A stretch of 64,000 nucleotides of DNA from Curtobacterium sp. ISL-83 (GCF_018613895.1 NZ_JAGGPH010000013.1:186001-250000); one strand, 5' to 3'; positions 1 to 8,750 are shown, numbered from the stretch's first letter. Program-made: numbers and translations. Notes: generated from the sequence alone by a model not told the origin.

Positions 1-426
1 GTCGGTGCCGACGGAGTACGGGTTGACGGGCAGCCGCACGGTGTCCGCGCCGAGGTCGTGGCGGAACTCCCGGATGATCCGGTCGGACTTGCGGTAGGTG
101 GTGGCGTAGCCGTCAGCGGTGGAGAGTCCCGACGGGATCACCGGCCCGTTGGCGTAGTTGTCGCGCGGGTCGGCCCAGTTCACGCCGTGGAACTGGGTGG
201 GGTCGAGCGCCGACGACGGGTGGTGCCGGTCCGCGGAGGCGGTGGTCGCGACGTGCGCGCTGGTCGCGGTGGTCGTTCCGGGTGCTGCTGTGGCCGTCGC
301 CGGTGCGGCCAGCGCCATCGCGGTGGCTCCGGCGCAGAGCACCGCCAGCAGGCCGGTCACCCGTGCGGTCTTCCCCCGTCGCGCGTGTCCCCTCGCGGTT
401 CCGGGCGTTCTGGATCGGTCGATCAT
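1..426 (-). CDS. Secreted GH5-type glycoside hydrolase, N-terminal part (cut by window edge)
   Basis: Only the first 142 codons are in the window; the gene runs off the left edge. The N-terminus has a basic stretch, then a hydrophobic signal peptide (about residues 22-50, ending in repeated Ala-Pro-Ala-Thr), so the product is exported. The mature part begins with FHGVNWADPRDNY and continues to ADTVRLPVNPYSVGTD, which resembles the first beta-strands of GH5 (cellulase-family) TIM-barrel hydrolases. The catalytic residues lie outside the window, so substrate cannot be read. A strong ribosome site (GGAGGAG) precedes the ATG. A LacI-type operator lies upstream at 512-529, matching the site of the GH35 operon repressor, so co-regulation with that operon is likely. 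GH30 or another barrel family is possible. Confidence 0.7.
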   Translation of the reverse strand, partial: MIDRSRTPGTARGHARRGKTARVTGLLAVLCAGATAMALAAPATATAAPGTTTATSAHVATTASADRHHPSSALDPTQFHGVNWADPRDNYANGPVIPSGLSTADGYATTYRKSDRIIREFRHDLGADTVRLPVNPYSVGTD

Positions 427-511
427 GGTCGTCCCTCTCTGCTCCTCCGTTGGAGCTCCTCGACGTCGTCGTCGAGTCGTGGTCGGCGCCCACCGGGCCC
501 TGTCCCCGGTG

Positions 512-529
512 ATGGCAACGTCAACATGC
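512..529. promoter_or_regulatory. LacI-family operator before GH5-type gene
   Basis: The 18 bases ATGGCAACGTCAACATGC are identical to 53912-53929 beside the LacI gene at 53985. On the minus strand a possible promoter (TTGACA at 562-557, 18-base spacer, GACCCT at 538-533) ends directly before this site, so a bound repressor would cover the transcription start of the GH5-type gene. It could also affect the divergent alpha-glucosidase. Confidence 0.75.
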
Positions 530-701
530 AGCAGGGTCGCACTGGTGAGGGCTCAGTGTCAACGACTTGCTCGGGGTCGGCCCCCACGTCCTCGCCGTGT
601 GGACCGTCCTCCCCCATCGACAGGACGAGCGCGATGCCCCACGATCGAGGATGCGTGGGATCACCACCACGACCGCCCCACCCGGAAGGACCACCACGAC
701 C

Positions 702-2384
702 ATGACCGACGTCGTCGAGACCCCCGCACCCGCACGCACCACCACCGACGAGACCTGGTGGCGCCAGGCGAGCGTCTACCAGATCTACCCGCGGTCCTTC
801 GCGGACGCCAACGGTGACGGCATCGGGGACCTGCGAGGCATCACCGACCGCGTCCCGTACCTGGCGTCGCTCGGGGTCGAGGCAGTGTGGCTCAGCCCGT
901 TCTACCCGTCCGCCCTCGCCGACGGGGGCTACGACGTGGACGACTACCGCGACGTCGACCCCCGGCTCGGGACCCTCGCCGACTTCGACGCGATGGTCGC
1001 GGCCCTGCACGGTGCCGGGATGCGGGTGATCGTGGACATCGTGCCGAACCACACGAGTGACCGGCACGCGTGGTTCCGTGAGGCGCTGGCGTCGCCCGCG
1101 GGCTCCGCGGCCCGCGACCGGTACGTCTTCCGCGACGGCACCGGACCGGACCGCGCGGAGCCGCCCGCGGACTGGGTGTCGATCTTCGGCGGCCCTGCCT
1201 GGACCGCCGTCGGCGACGGGCAGTGGTACCTGCACAACTTCGCCAAGGAACAGCCCGACCTGAACTGGGCGAACCGCGAGGTCCGGGACGACTTCCTCAC
1301 CACGCTCCGCTTCTGGTCCGACCGCGGCGTCGACGGGTTCCGCATCGACGTCGCCCACGGTCTCGCCAAGGACCTGCCCGCCGAGCTCCCCGCCTGGGCC
1401 GAGGTCCTCGCGGCGCCGAAGGACGGTTCGCACATCCTCTGGGACCGCGACGACGTCCACGAGATCTACGCCGAGTGGCGGACGGTGTTCGACGAGTACA
1501 CGCCCGCCCGAACCGCGGTCGCCGAGGCCTGGGTCGCCGCCGACCGTCGCGCCCGGTACGCGAGTGCCGAGGGGCTCGGGCAGGCGTTCAACTTCGACCT
1601 GCTCGAGTCGGACTTCGACGCGGCGTCGTTCAAGCAGATCATCGAGTTCAACCTCGGGCTCGCCGAGCAGTCCGGGTCGTCGACCACGTGGGTGTTCTCG
1701 AACCACGACGTCGTCCGGCACGCCACGCGGTACGCGCTCCCGCCGCGAAGCGGGGACGCGGACCACGCACCCACGACCGACAAGCAGGGCGCGGCGTGGC
1801 TGTTGGCGGGCGGCTCGCAGGACGCCCTCGACCGCCCGCTCGGCCTGCGTCGCGCTCGGGCGGCCACCCTGCTCGAGCTCGCGCTGCCCGGGTCCGCGTA
1901 CCTGTACCAGGGCGAGGAACTGGGTCTCCACGAGGTCGGCGACATCCCCGACGCCGACCGCCAGGACCCCGCGTTCTTCCGGAACCCGGGCGTCGACGTC
2001 GGCCGCGACGGCTGCCGTGTGCCGCTCCCGTGGACCCGGACGGGCGAGAGCTTCGGGTTCGGCTCCGGCGGATCGCACCTGCCGCAGCCGGCGTGGTTCG
2101 CGGAGTCGAGCGTCAAGGCCGAGGAGGCCGACCCCGACTCGACGCTGCACCTGTACCGGACGGCTCTGGGCCTCCGCGGGCAGCTGCAGTCCGAGGAGCG
2201 GCTCGAGTGGATCGAGACGGGCCGCGACGACGTGCTCGCGTTCCGGCGGCCGAGCGGCTGGACGAGCGTGACGGTCTTCGGCGACGAGCCCTACGCGCTG
2301 CCGGCCGGCGAACTGCTGCTCGCCTCGGCACCGGTGGTGGACGGCGCGCTGGCCGGGGTGGGGACCGCCTGGTTGCGGTCCTGA
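702..2384 (+). CDS. GH13 alpha-glucosidase / oligo-1,6-glucosidase-like
   Basis: 560-residue cytoplasmic enzyme predicted to release glucose from the non-reducing end of short alpha-glucans, maltose or isomaltose-type sugars. It opens with WWRQASVYQIYPRSFADANGDG, typical of GH13 subfamilies 17, 23, 30 and 31. The four GH13 regions are present: DIVPNHTSD, GFRIDVAH (nucleophile D216), EAWV (acid/base E275) and FSNHDVVRH (D336). Length fits the family (about 540-600). There is no signal peptide. The ATG at 702 is preferred over upstream starts because AAGGA lies about 12 bases before it and the homologous domain begins soon after. It is divergent from the GH5-type gene, and an operator lies between them. 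Exact linkage specificity cannot be read. Confidence 0.88.
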   Translation: MTDVVETPAPARTTTDETWWRQASVYQIYPRSFADANGDGIGDLRGITDRVPYLASLGVEAVWLSPFYPSALADGGYDVDDYRDVDPRLGTLADFDAMVAALHGAGMRVIVDIVPNHTSDRHAWFREALASPAGSAARDRYVFRDGTGPDRAEPPADWVSIFGGPAWTAVGDGQWYLHNFAKEQPDLNWANREVRDDFLTTLRFWSDRGVDGFRIDVAHGLAKDLPAELPAWAEVLAAPKDGSHILWDRDDVHEIYAEWRTVFDEYTPARTAVAEAWVAADRRARYASAEGLGQAFNFDLLESDFDAASFKQIIEFNLGLAEQSGSSTTWVFSNHDVVRHATRYALPPRSGDADHAPTTDKQGAAWLLAGGSQDALDRPLGLRRARAATLLELALPGSAYLYQGEELGLHEVGDIPDADRQDPAFFRNPGVDVGRDGCRVPLPWTRTGESFGFGSGGSHLPQPAWFAESSVKAEEADPDSTLHLYRTALGLRGQLQSEERLEWIETGRDDVLAFRRPSGWTSVTVFGDEPYALPAGELLLASAPVVDGALAGVGTAWLRS

Positions 2385-2507
2385 CGGACGCACGATGCGG
2401 ACGGGAGGCGCGGTGCCGGCTGGCACCGTCCTCTCTCGCAGGCTCGGTCGGCGCGCCCGGCGCAACGCTTCGCGTTGCCGCTGAGCCGGGCGCGCCCGTC
2501 CGTCAGC
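2381..2507. terminator. Nested inverted-repeat terminator after the alpha-glucosidase
   Basis: CTGACGGACG at 2381-2390 (including the stop codon) pairs with CGTCCGTCAG at 2498-2507 and encloses two further hairpins: CGGTGCC/GGCACCG near 2410-2428, and GGCGCGCCCGG/CCGGGCGCGCC at 2450-2494 with inner GCAACGC/GCGTTGC arms. There is no T-run, as is usual in GC-rich actinobacteria. It contains the GGAGGCGCGGTGCC element seen at other gene ends. Confidence 0.65.
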
Positions 2508-2516
2508 CGGTGACGG

Positions 2517-2522
2517 TAGGTT
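2517..2522 (+). promoter_or_regulatory. -10 box TAGGTT, leaderless start
   Basis: TAGGTT lies six bases before the ATG at 2529 with no ribosome-binding sequence, so the transcript probably begins at the start codon. Confidence 0.55.
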
Positions 2523-2528
2523 CGGCGC

Positions 2529-3494
2529 ATGGCCGGAGCGAGCATCAGCGTGCAGGACTTCGTGATGCGGTTCGGCGAGCGGACGGTGGTGGACGGGCTG
2601 TCGTTCGACATCGCCCCCGGTGAGACCTTCGGGCTGCTCGGCAGCAACGGCTCCGGCAAGACCACGACCATCCGCGCCCTGCTCGGCATCACCACCCCGA
2701 CGGCCGGCACCCTGACGATCGACGGCCACCCGTACCGTCCGGCCGCGGGCGGCATCGGGTACCTGCCCGAGGAACGCGGGCTGTACCGCAAGGAATCCGT
2801 GATCGACGTCATGACGTACTTCGGCGTCCTGCGCGGGCTGCCCCGGGCGGCCGCCACGGGCTGGAGCATGGACTACCTGGCGCGGGTCGGGCTCGCGGAC
2901 CGGGCGAAGCTCCGGATCGACAAGCTGTCCGGCGGCCAGCAGCAGAAGGTGCAGCTCGGCATCACGATCATGGACCGCCCGCGCCTGCTGATCCTCGACG
3001 AGCCGACGAAGGGCCTGGACCCGGTGAACCGTCGGCTCCTGCTCGACCTGGTCGACGAGCGCAAGGCGGACGGCGCCACGGTCGTCCTGGTCACCCACCA
3101 CATGGACGAGGTCGAACGGCTCTGCGACCGGATCCTGCTGCTGAAGGACGGCGGGGCCGCCGCGTACGGCACCGTCGCCGAGGTGCAGGACGCCTTCGGC
3201 GGGGCCGTCGCCAAGGTCTCGCTCTCCGGAGCGGTGCCGCCGTCCGACCGCTACCGTCTCGCCCGGCACGAGGGCCACGTCGCCTACCTGGTCCCCCGGC
3301 CCGACGCCGCAGCCGACGGCTCGGACATCCTCGCCGAACTCGTCACCGCGGGTGTGCACGTCACCGGGTTCGAGATGCGCCGGATCCCGCTGGACGAGAT
3401 CTTCGTGCAGCTCTACGGCCACGACGCCGGCACCGACGCCCCGGTGCCGGCCCGGATGATGTCCAGCATGACCGGATCCGGGGCAGCCGCGTGA
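2529..3494 (+). CDS. ABC-2 exporter ATP-binding protein (NatA-like)
   Basis: 321-residue ATPase of an exporter. Walker A is GSNGSGKTT (residues about 38-46), signature LSGGQQQKV, Walker B LLILDEP followed by TKGLDP, and the switch histidine is in LVTHHMDE. The C-terminal 90 residues are the extension typical of the NatA/YhaQ group, which is described as exporting sodium ions or drugs. The stop codon overlaps the next gene's start (GTGA), so the permease is translationally coupled. The transported substrate cannot be deduced. The TetR-type regulator converging from the other side could control the pair, but nothing here proves it. Confidence 0.85.
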   Translation: MAGASISVQDFVMRFGERTVVDGLSFDIAPGETFGLLGSNGSGKTTTIRALLGITTPTAGTLTIDGHPYRPAAGGIGYLPEERGLYRKESVIDVMTYFGVLRGLPRAAATGWSMDYLARVGLADRAKLRIDKLSGGQQQKVQLGITIMDRPRLLILDEPTKGLDPVNRRLLLDLVDERKADGATVVLVTHHMDEVERLCDRILLLKDGGAAAYGTVAEVQDAFGGAVAKVSLSGAVPPSDRYRLARHEGHVAYLVPRPDAAADGSDILAELVTAGVHVTGFEMRRIPLDEIFVQLYGHDAGTDAPVPARMMSSMTGSGAAA

Positions 3495-4711
3495 GCCGCC
3501 TCGGCACGGTGGTGCGCTTCGAGTTCGTCCGCGCCGTCAAGAAGCCCGCGTTCTGGATCGGCACCCTCGCGCTGCCCGTGGTCATCGTGGTCGTGTCGTT
3601 GCTCGTCGGGATCGGCCAGTCCGCGGGCACCGACTCCGTCGTCTCGAGCGCCTCGGCGACCCGGACGCCGTTCCACTACGTCGACCGCTCCGGGCTGGTG
3701 TCCGCGTCGGTCGCGGCCAAGTGGGGCGGGTCGCCGTCCACCGATCCCGGCGCCGACCGGGCCGCCGTGCGCGCCGGCAAGTTGGACGCCTTCATCGAGT
3801 TCCCGGCCTCGCCCTCGAGCGCGTCGATCCGTGTCGACGCACGTGACCGAGGGCTCTTCGAGAACAACGGGTACTCGTCGCTGGCGCAGCGGGTCCTCGA
3901 GCAGAGCGTCGCCGAGCACGTGGACGACCCCACCGCGGTGCACCTGTTGCGCAACCCGCCGAACGCCGACGTCACCACGTACGCCGACGGTGCCGTCGCG
4001 CCCGGGTGGCTGTCCGTCCTGCCACCGTTCGTGTTCGTCGCGGCGTTCTTCGGGCTCGTCATCCTGCTCGCGGCCCGCATGGTGACCGTCGTCGTCGAGG
4101 AGAAGGAGAACCGCATCTCCGAGATGATCCTCACCACGGTGACGGCGGGCGACCTCATCCGCGGCAAGGTCATCGCCATGCTGCTGGTCGGCTTCGTGCA
4201 GGTCGGCATCTTCGTCGTGCCGGGGCTCGCGGGGTTCCTGGTCGCCCTGCCGCTCATCGCGTCGAAGCTCGGCGGCCTGGGGGTCGACCCGTGGCGCATG
4301 GTCGTCGGGGCGCTGCTGCTGATCGGCGGGGTGCTCCTGGCCTCCGGGCTGTTCGTCTCGGTCGGCGCGGCCGTGCCGTCGATCAAGGACGCCTCCGCCC
4401 TGCAGTCCGCGTCGATCTTCGCGCTGATCATCCCGCTCTACGCAGCGTTCTTCGTCGTGACGACGCCGTCGTCGCCCGTGACCGCGTTCTTCACGTACTT
4501 CCCGACGTTCACGCCGATCACCGCGATGGTCCGGAACGCGGTGGGCTCGTTGAGCGTGACGCAGTCCGTGCTCTGCATCGTCGAGGTGTTCGTCGTCGCC
4601 GGCTTGCTGCTGTGGTTCGCGGAGTACCTCTTTCGGCACTCCGTCGCGCAGTACGGGTCGAAGGTCACGCTGCGCCAGATCGCCGGGTGGCGTCGCGGTC
4701 GCGTCCGCTGA
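3491..4711 (+). CDS. ABC-2 exporter permease (NatB-like)
   Basis: 406-residue integral membrane partner of the preceding ATPase. It has one N-terminal membrane helix (about residues 22-45), then a large extracytoplasmic loop of about 140 residues, then a cluster of five or six helices from about residue 175 to the end. This is the layout of COG1668/ABC-2 subunits such as NatB. VEEKENRISEMI after the first C-terminal helix is the conserved cytoplasmic motif that contacts the ATPase. GTG start overlaps the ATPase stop by four bases. It probably exports sodium or a toxic compound; substrate unknown. Confidence 0.85.
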   Translation: MSRLGTVVRFEFVRAVKKPAFWIGTLALPVVIVVVSLLVGIGQSAGTDSVVSSASATRTPFHYVDRSGLVSASVAAKWGGSPSTDPGADRAAVRAGKLDAFIEFPASPSSASIRVDARDRGLFENNGYSSLAQRVLEQSVAEHVDDPTAVHLLRNPPNADVTTYADGAVAPGWLSVLPPFVFVAAFFGLVILLAARMVTVVVEEKENRISEMILTTVTAGDLIRGKVIAMLLVGFVQVGIFVVPGLAGFLVALPLIASKLGGLGVDPWRMVVGALLLIGGVLLASGLFVSVGAAVPSIKDASALQSASIFALIIPLYAAFFVVTTPSSPVTAFFTYFPTFTPITAMVRNAVGSLSVTQSVLCIVEVFVVAGLLLWFAEYLFRHSVAQYGSKVTLRQIAGWRRGRVR

Positions 4712-4732
4712 CCCACGGCCGGGCGGTCGCCC

Positions 4733-5365
4733 CTAGCTCGTGAGGACGACCTCGTCGAGGTCCCAGGCGGTCACGTCGGTCTGCCGCCACCCCTGCCGGA
4801 GCGTCCGAGCGGCGCGGTCGTACTCGACGATCACGTCGAGGTGCGGGCGCACGAGCATCTGGATCTGCAGGCCCTGGTACATCGCCGCGAGCTGCGTCGC
4901 CGCCTGGTACGCGGGGATCGAGGACTGCTCGACGGCGGCGTCCAGGTCCCGCTGCAGCCCCACGGTGAGCTGCGCGACGTAGTCCTCGAAGCGCTTCCGG
5001 AACAGCTCGGCGAAGCCGCCGTCGGAGGCCGCGATCGTGATGACACCGGCGAGGACCCGCACCAGGCCCGGGTCGGCCAGGTCCTCGGCCAGGGTCATCC
5101 GGACCTGGTCGATCGTGCACGTCGGCGGGGTGTTGCGTCGCGAGCCGCGCAGCTGGGCCCACCGGTCGTAGGTCACGAGCAGCAGGGCGTCCCACGTCGG
5201 GAACAGGCGCACCACGGTCTCGACCGGGACGCTGGCGACCTCGGCGACGACCGCGGCGTCGACGGATTCGAACGGGTGCAGGCGGTAGGCACGGATCGCT
5301 CCGCGGACGATGCGCTCGGCGAGGGACTGCTCATCCTCGAAGCGCTCGTCGTGCACGTGGTTCAT
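4733..5365 (-). CDS. TetR-family transcriptional regulator
   Basis: 210-residue one-component regulator. Residues about 15-60 form the TetR DNA-binding domain (RIVRGAIRAYRLHPFESVDAAVVAEVASVPVET and the helix with RLFPTWDALL). The rest is an all-helical ligand and dimer domain. It converges on the NatAB-like exporter with only 21 bases between the stop codons and lies downstream of pnuC on the same strand. A 24-bp dyad (TGTCGG...CCGACA) at 5419-5442 just before the start could be its own operator. The recognition helix is atypical, so family placement is good but target and ligand are unknown. Confidence 0.8.
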   Translation of the reverse strand: MNHVHDERFEDEQSLAERIVRGAIRAYRLHPFESVDAAVVAEVASVPVETVVRLFPTWDALLLVTYDRWAQLRGSRRNTPPTCTIDQVRMTLAEDLADPGLVRVLAGVITIAASDGGFAELFRKRFEDYVAQLTVGLQRDLDAAVEQSSIPAYQAATQLAAMYQGLQIQMLVRPHLDVIVEYDRAARTLRQGWRQTDVTAWDLDEVVLTS

Positions 5366-5418
5366 TCAGCCATCCCACAGGACGAGGACCCCTCGCGTCT
5401 GCTCCCCGGACTGGGGGT

Positions 5419-5442
5419 TGTCGGCTCCGGCCGGAACCGACA
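5419..5442. promoter_or_regulatory. 24-bp dyad: TetR operator or pnuC terminator
   Basis: TGTCGG and CCGACA flank a central CCGGCCGG, with one mismatched pair on each side. It lies between the pnuC stop and the tetR-like start on the same strand. Repressor operator and terminator are both compatible. Confidence 0.45.
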
Positions 5443-5446
5443 GGGG

Positions 5447-6112
5447 TCAGCCGACGACGACGGGCGCGACGGACGGCCGCACGCGCTGGTGCATCCAGAC
5501 GAAGAAGCCGGTCAGGGTGAACACCCCGTAGAACACGTACATGAACCCGGAGGCGTAGTAGCCGGCCGAGAACAGCAGCGGCACGCCGACCAGGTCCACC
5601 GCGACCCAGATCAGCCAGAACTCCACCCAGCCCTTCGCCATGCCCCAGGTGGCGAGCAGGGAGCCGACGAAGATCCACGCGTCGCTCCAGACCGGCTCGT
5701 ACGAACCGAGTGCGCGGAAGACCGGCGTCAGGACCGCAGTACCGCCCACCAGGGCGAGCACCAGCAGTCCGCGGGTCCGCCAGGAGGCCCAGTGCGGCTC
5801 GACGACGGTCGTCGCGTCGTCCGCGCGGTGCGTCCAGCGGTACCAGCCGTAGACGCTCACGATGATGAACATCACCTGGCGTCCCGCCTGGCCGAGCAGG
5901 TTGACCGGGTTCGGCGTGTCGAACAGGGCACCCATGAAGACCGTGAAGAGCAGGGCGTTGCCCACGATCCCGACCGGCCACGCCCACGCCTTCCGGCGCA
6001 TGCCGCCGAGTGCGCTGAGCAGGCCGAACACGTTGCCGATCACCTCGCGCCACAGCACCGTCTGGTCGCCGATGACGAGCTGCGCGTCGAACAACCACCG
6101 CACGATGCCCAT
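5447..6112 (-). CDS. pnuC: Nicotinamide riboside transporter PnuC
   Basis: 221-residue membrane protein of the PnuC family, which moves nicotinamide riboside (older name: nicotinamide mononucleotide transporter) across the inner membrane for NAD salvage. Seven hydrophobic helices are visible. Family hallmarks include the WREVIGNVFGLLSALGGMRRKAWAWPVGIVGN stretch (split across helices one and two), the WAVDLVGVPLLF segment and FVWMHQR near the end. The ATG at 6112 is chosen because GAGGAGGG lies 5-8 bases before it; longer frames add non-conserved residues. It is divergent from the ubiA-like gene with a 79-bp shared promoter region. No conserved riboswitch could be made out there. Confidence 0.9.
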   Translation of the reverse strand: MGIVRWLFDAQLVIGDQTVLWREVIGNVFGLLSALGGMRRKAWAWPVGIVGNALLFTVFMGALFDTPNPVNLLGQAGRQVMFIIVSVYGWYRWTHRADDATTVVEPHWASWRTRGLLVLALVGGTAVLTPVFRALGSYEPVWSDAWIFVGSLLATWGMAKGWVEFWLIWVAVDLVGVPLLFSAGYYASGFMYVFYGVFTLTGFFVWMHQRVRPSVAPVVVG

Positions 6113-6179
6113 GGGGCCCTCCTCGTTTCCGGTCGATGCAACCGTATGGGTCTCTCGGGCATTCCGACGAGGTGGTCCG

Positions 6180-6185
6180 TAAGGT
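6180..6185 (+). promoter_or_regulatory. -10 box TAAGGT, leaderless start
   Basis: TAAGGT ends six bases before the ATG at 6192, and no ribosome site lies between. Confidence 0.55.
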
Positions 6186-6191
6186 GACGTC

Positions 6192-7070
6192 ATGACCGGA
6201 CGGGTGCGACTGCTCCTCGCGTCGTCCCACCCGGGGCCGACCGTCGTGGTCACCGTGCTCGCGACCGTGATCGCAGCGGCCGTGGGGCACCCGGTGTGGC
6301 TGGTCGTCCTGGTCGCGCTCACGGTGTTCGCCGGCCAGCTGTCGATCGGACTGGCGAACGACTGGATCGACGCCGACCGCGACCGAGTGGTCGGTCGCTC
6401 GGACAAACCCGTGGCGCAGGGCCTGATCCCGGTGACGACCGTGCGGGCGGCGGCCTACGGCACTGCCGGCGTCGCCGTGCTGCTCTCGATCACCCTCGGG
6501 CCGGTCGCGGCCGTCGCACACCTCGTGCTCGTCGCGGCCGGCTGGGCCTACGACGCCGGACTCAAGCGCACGGCGTGGTCGGTGGCGCCGTTCGTCGTCG
6601 CCTTCGGGTTGTTGCCCGTCGTCGCGGTCTCGGCCGGGCCCGACCCGCAGCTGCCCGCGTGGTGGGCCGTGGCGACCGGGGCGGTGTTCGGCGTTGCCAT
6701 CCACTGCACGAACGTCCTGCCGGACCTGGTCGACGATGCCGCGACCGGTGTGCGCGGCTTCCCGCACCGGCTCGGTCTGCACCGGGCCGGGGTGCTCGCG
6801 TTCGTGTCGCTCGTCGTCGCGGCGGGACTCGTCCTCGGCGGCCAGCTCGTCGGCACGGCGGTCCACCCGGGGTCAGCGGTCGTCGGCGGGGTGCCGGTCG
6901 GTGTGGTGCTCGCCGTCGTCGGGGCGGTCGTCGTGCTCGTGCTCGCCGGGGTCGGCATCCGCCTCGTCCTGACCGGGCCGCCGACACGGACGCTCTTCCG
7001 GCTCGTCATCGCGTCATCGCTCGTGCTCGTGGTCGAACTCGGGTTCGCCGGAGCGCGACTCGTCGCCTGA
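6192..7070 (+). CDS. UbiA-family prenyltransferase
   Basis: 292-residue membrane enzyme of the UbiA superfamily, which joins a prenyl diphosphate chain to an aromatic or other acceptor. Eight or nine hydrophobic helices are visible. The first Asp-rich motif is NDWIDADRD (about residues 56-64) and the second is DLVDDAATG (about residues 177-185), the two magnesium-diphosphate sites of the family. Length is normal. The acceptor (menaquinone, heme O, lipid or carotenoid-type) cannot be fixed because no partner genes lie nearby. Bases 6848-6921 of this gene recur, slightly diverged, at 9410-9483, and a shorter piece recurs at 11383-11415. Confidence 0.85.
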   Translation: MTGRVRLLLASSHPGPTVVVTVLATVIAAAVGHPVWLVVLVALTVFAGQLSIGLANDWIDADRDRVVGRSDKPVAQGLIPVTTVRAAAYGTAGVAVLLSITLGPVAAVAHLVLVAAGWAYDAGLKRTAWSVAPFVVAFGLLPVVAVSAGPDPQLPAWWAVATGAVFGVAIHCTNVLPDLVDDAATGVRGFPHRLGLHRAGVLAFVSLVVAAGLVLGGQLVGTAVHPGSAVVGGVPVGVVLAVVGAVVVLVLAGVGIRLVLTGPPTRTLFRLVIASSLVLVVELGFAGARLVA

Positions 7071-7140
7071 CCGCGGCCGTGCGGTACTCGGTCCGCGGCT
7101 GCTCGCGGACGATCTCCTCCAGCCCATCCCACCAGCTCCC

Positions 7141-7159
7141 TCCGGCCTCGGTGGCCGGA
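7141..7159. terminator. Hairpin between convergent ubiA-like and SDR genes
   Basis: TCCGGCC and GGCCGGA arms with a five-base loop lie in the 109-base gap between the two stop codons. It could serve both directions. Otherwise the gap holds no recognisable gene. Confidence 0.45.
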
Positions 7160-7179
7160 CCAGATGCGTGATCGCCCAG

Positions 7180-8088
7180 TTACCGGGCGGCGGTGAGACC
7201 GAAGAACTGGTCGCTCGCGGCCCGGAGGCGCCGCTGCACGGCGCGGTCGTTCGTCGTGGCTGGGGTGGGGGTTTCCTCGTGGCGGACGAAGTAGCGGCCG
7301 GTGACGTCGTCCAGGGCGGGGTCGGTCGCGAGCCGCAGCGAGGCGGAGGCGCCCTGTTCCGGGGTGAGCATGGTTCGGCGCACGAGTCCGCCGAAGGGGC
7401 GCAGAACAGCGGGGATGAGATCGTCGATGATGTCTGTTGCGACGATCCCCGGGTGGACGGCGTTCACCGTGACGTCGCCTGCCAGGGACCGGGCCAGGTC
7501 GTAGCCGGCGGTGACGGTCAGCAGCTTCGCCCGCGCGTACGCCTCGAAGGGCACGAAGCGATCGACCGGGTTCAAGCGGGTGAGGTCGTCGAGGTCCTCT
7601 GGGTCGACGGTGGCGGGCTTGGGGGGTCCGACGAGTTTGAGTCGTCGGGTGTCGCGCAGCGTGTCGGAGGCCACGTTCACGACCCGTGCGTGGCCGGCAC
7701 GGAGCTGCGGTTCGAGGAGGACCGTGAGCCCGAAACCAGCGAGGTAGTCGATGGCGATGTGCCTCTCGACACCGTCAGCGGTGAGCTCGTGGTCCGGGAA
7801 GTGCGCGCCCGCGTTGTTGATGAGGACACTCACCGCCTGATGGCGTTCCGCGATGGTGCTGGCGGCTGCGATGATGCCGCGCCTGGTGGAGAGTTCGCCG
7901 GTGATGACCTCGACCGTCCCACGCGGCGCGGTGCGGCCGACCTGGTCGCGGAGTGCGGCCGCGCCCTGGGGGTTCCGGGCGATCGTGACGACGTGCATTC
8001 CTCGTTGGGCGAGGCCGAGCGCGATGGCGCTCCCCATCCCGCGGGTTGCTCCGGTGACGACGGCAACCCGGCGGGCGGAGTCGTTCAT
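7180..8088 (-). CDS. Short-chain dehydrogenase/reductase
   Basis: 302-residue classical/extended SDR enzyme with a Rossmann fold. The nucleotide site is TGATRGMGSA (about residues 13-22), NNAG follows at about 90-93, the catalytic Ser is in NVASDT and the active-site pair is in YARAK. An Arg after the first strand region (IARNP) suggests NADPH preference. It resembles retinol-dehydrogenase-like SDRs. Its ATG overlaps the stop of the upstream reductase-like gene (ATGA), so the two are one operon under the divergent TetR-type regulator. Substrate unknown. Local base composition looks less GC-rich than the sugar operons. Confidence 0.85.
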   Translation of the reverse strand: MNDSARRVAVVTGATRGMGSAIALGLAQRGMHVVTIARNPQGAAALRDQVGRTAPRGTVEVITGELSTRRGIIAAASTIAERHQAVSVLINNAGAHFPDHELTADGVERHIAIDYLAGFGLTVLLEPQLRAGHARVVNVASDTLRDTRRLKLVGPPKPATVDPEDLDDLTRLNPVDRFVPFEAYARAKLLTVTAGYDLARSLAGDVTVNAVHPGIVATDIIDDLIPAVLRPFGGLVRRTMLTPEQGASASLRLATDPALDDVTGRYFVRHEETPTPATTNDRAVQRRLRAASDQFFGLTAAR

Positions 8089-8723
8089 CGGTGGATGCGA
8101 GGGTAGCGGTGCACGAACTGCGCCTGTTCGGCTTCCTGGACGAGGAACGCGGCGAGGTCGGCGCGGCCGATCGAGTGCCAGAGCCGGATCGGGATCTCCT
8201 CGCCCACGACGTACTTCCCCGTCGCGGGGGTGTCTCTCAGGGCTGGCGGACGGACGATCGTCCAGTCCAGGCCAGAGTCGACGATCAGGGGTTCCATCGT
8301 CTCTTTGTCCTGCATCTTCTCACCCACCCCGGACCACACGGCGCGGCAGTACAGCGACCCGTCGTGCGATTCCAGGACCCCGTGCGCACTGACCACGATC
8401 AGCCGGGCGATCCCGTCTGCGACCATCGCGGGCACAGCGGTTCGGATGGCGTCCGTGCACACGGTTGTCGGCCCGCTTCCAGCCCCTCCCAGCGCACTGA
8501 TCACGATGTCGGCGCCCGCAAGGGCTGGAGCGAGGGCGTCCCCATCGTGCACATCACTCCAGATGCGTTCCTGGAGCCCGGCAGTGGGCGTGAACGAGCC
8601 CGCGCGGCGGACGACGGCGACCACGTCATGTCCCGCCTCCAGGGCATTGGCGACGACCAGGCGGCCCGTCGCGCCGGACGCCCCGAGGACGGCCACGGTC
8701 GACTTCGATACAATTTGTCTCAT
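8085..8723 (-). CDS. NmrA/BLVRB-like NAD(P)-binding reductase
   Basis: 212-residue Rossmann protein of the NmrA-like/flavin-reductase-like atypical SDR group. The dinucleotide motif is VLGASGATGR (about residues 10-19), followed by ADIVISALGG and the segment WTIVRPPAL. These proteins bind NAD(P)H and act as reductases or redox sensors. The ATG at 8723 fits best: TTGACT (8762-8757), an 18-base spacer and GATGCT (8736-8731) place transcription start at that codon; an in-frame ATG at 8735 lies inside the -10 box. It heads a two-gene operon with the SDR and is divergent from a TetR gene, with a dyad operator between them. Confidence 0.78.
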   Translation of the reverse strand: MRQIVSKSTVAVLGASGATGRLVVANALEAGHDVVAVVRRAGSFTPTAGLQERIWSDVHDGDALAPALAGADIVISALGGAGSGPTTVCTDAIRTAVPAMVADGIARLIVVSAHGVLESHDGSLYCRAVWSGVGEKMQDKETMEPLIVDSGLDWTIVRPPALRDTPATGKYVVGEEIPIRLWHSIGRADLAAFLVQEAEQAQFVHRYPRIHR

Positions 8724-8750
8724 AGGACGGAGCATCGCATGTCCGCTACT

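Noticed and set aside
423-3422. Open frame of almost 1000 codons on the minus strand
   Set aside because: It lies opposite the alpha-glucosidase and exporter ATPase, which have full catalytic motifs. Its product is Arg/Gly/Asp/Val-rich without recognisable domains, as expected of antisense frames in GC-rich DNA.
6113-6191. Riboswitch before pnuC
   Set aside because: Only 79 bases separate the divergent starts, and no pairing like the known NAD-related riboswitches was evident by eye.
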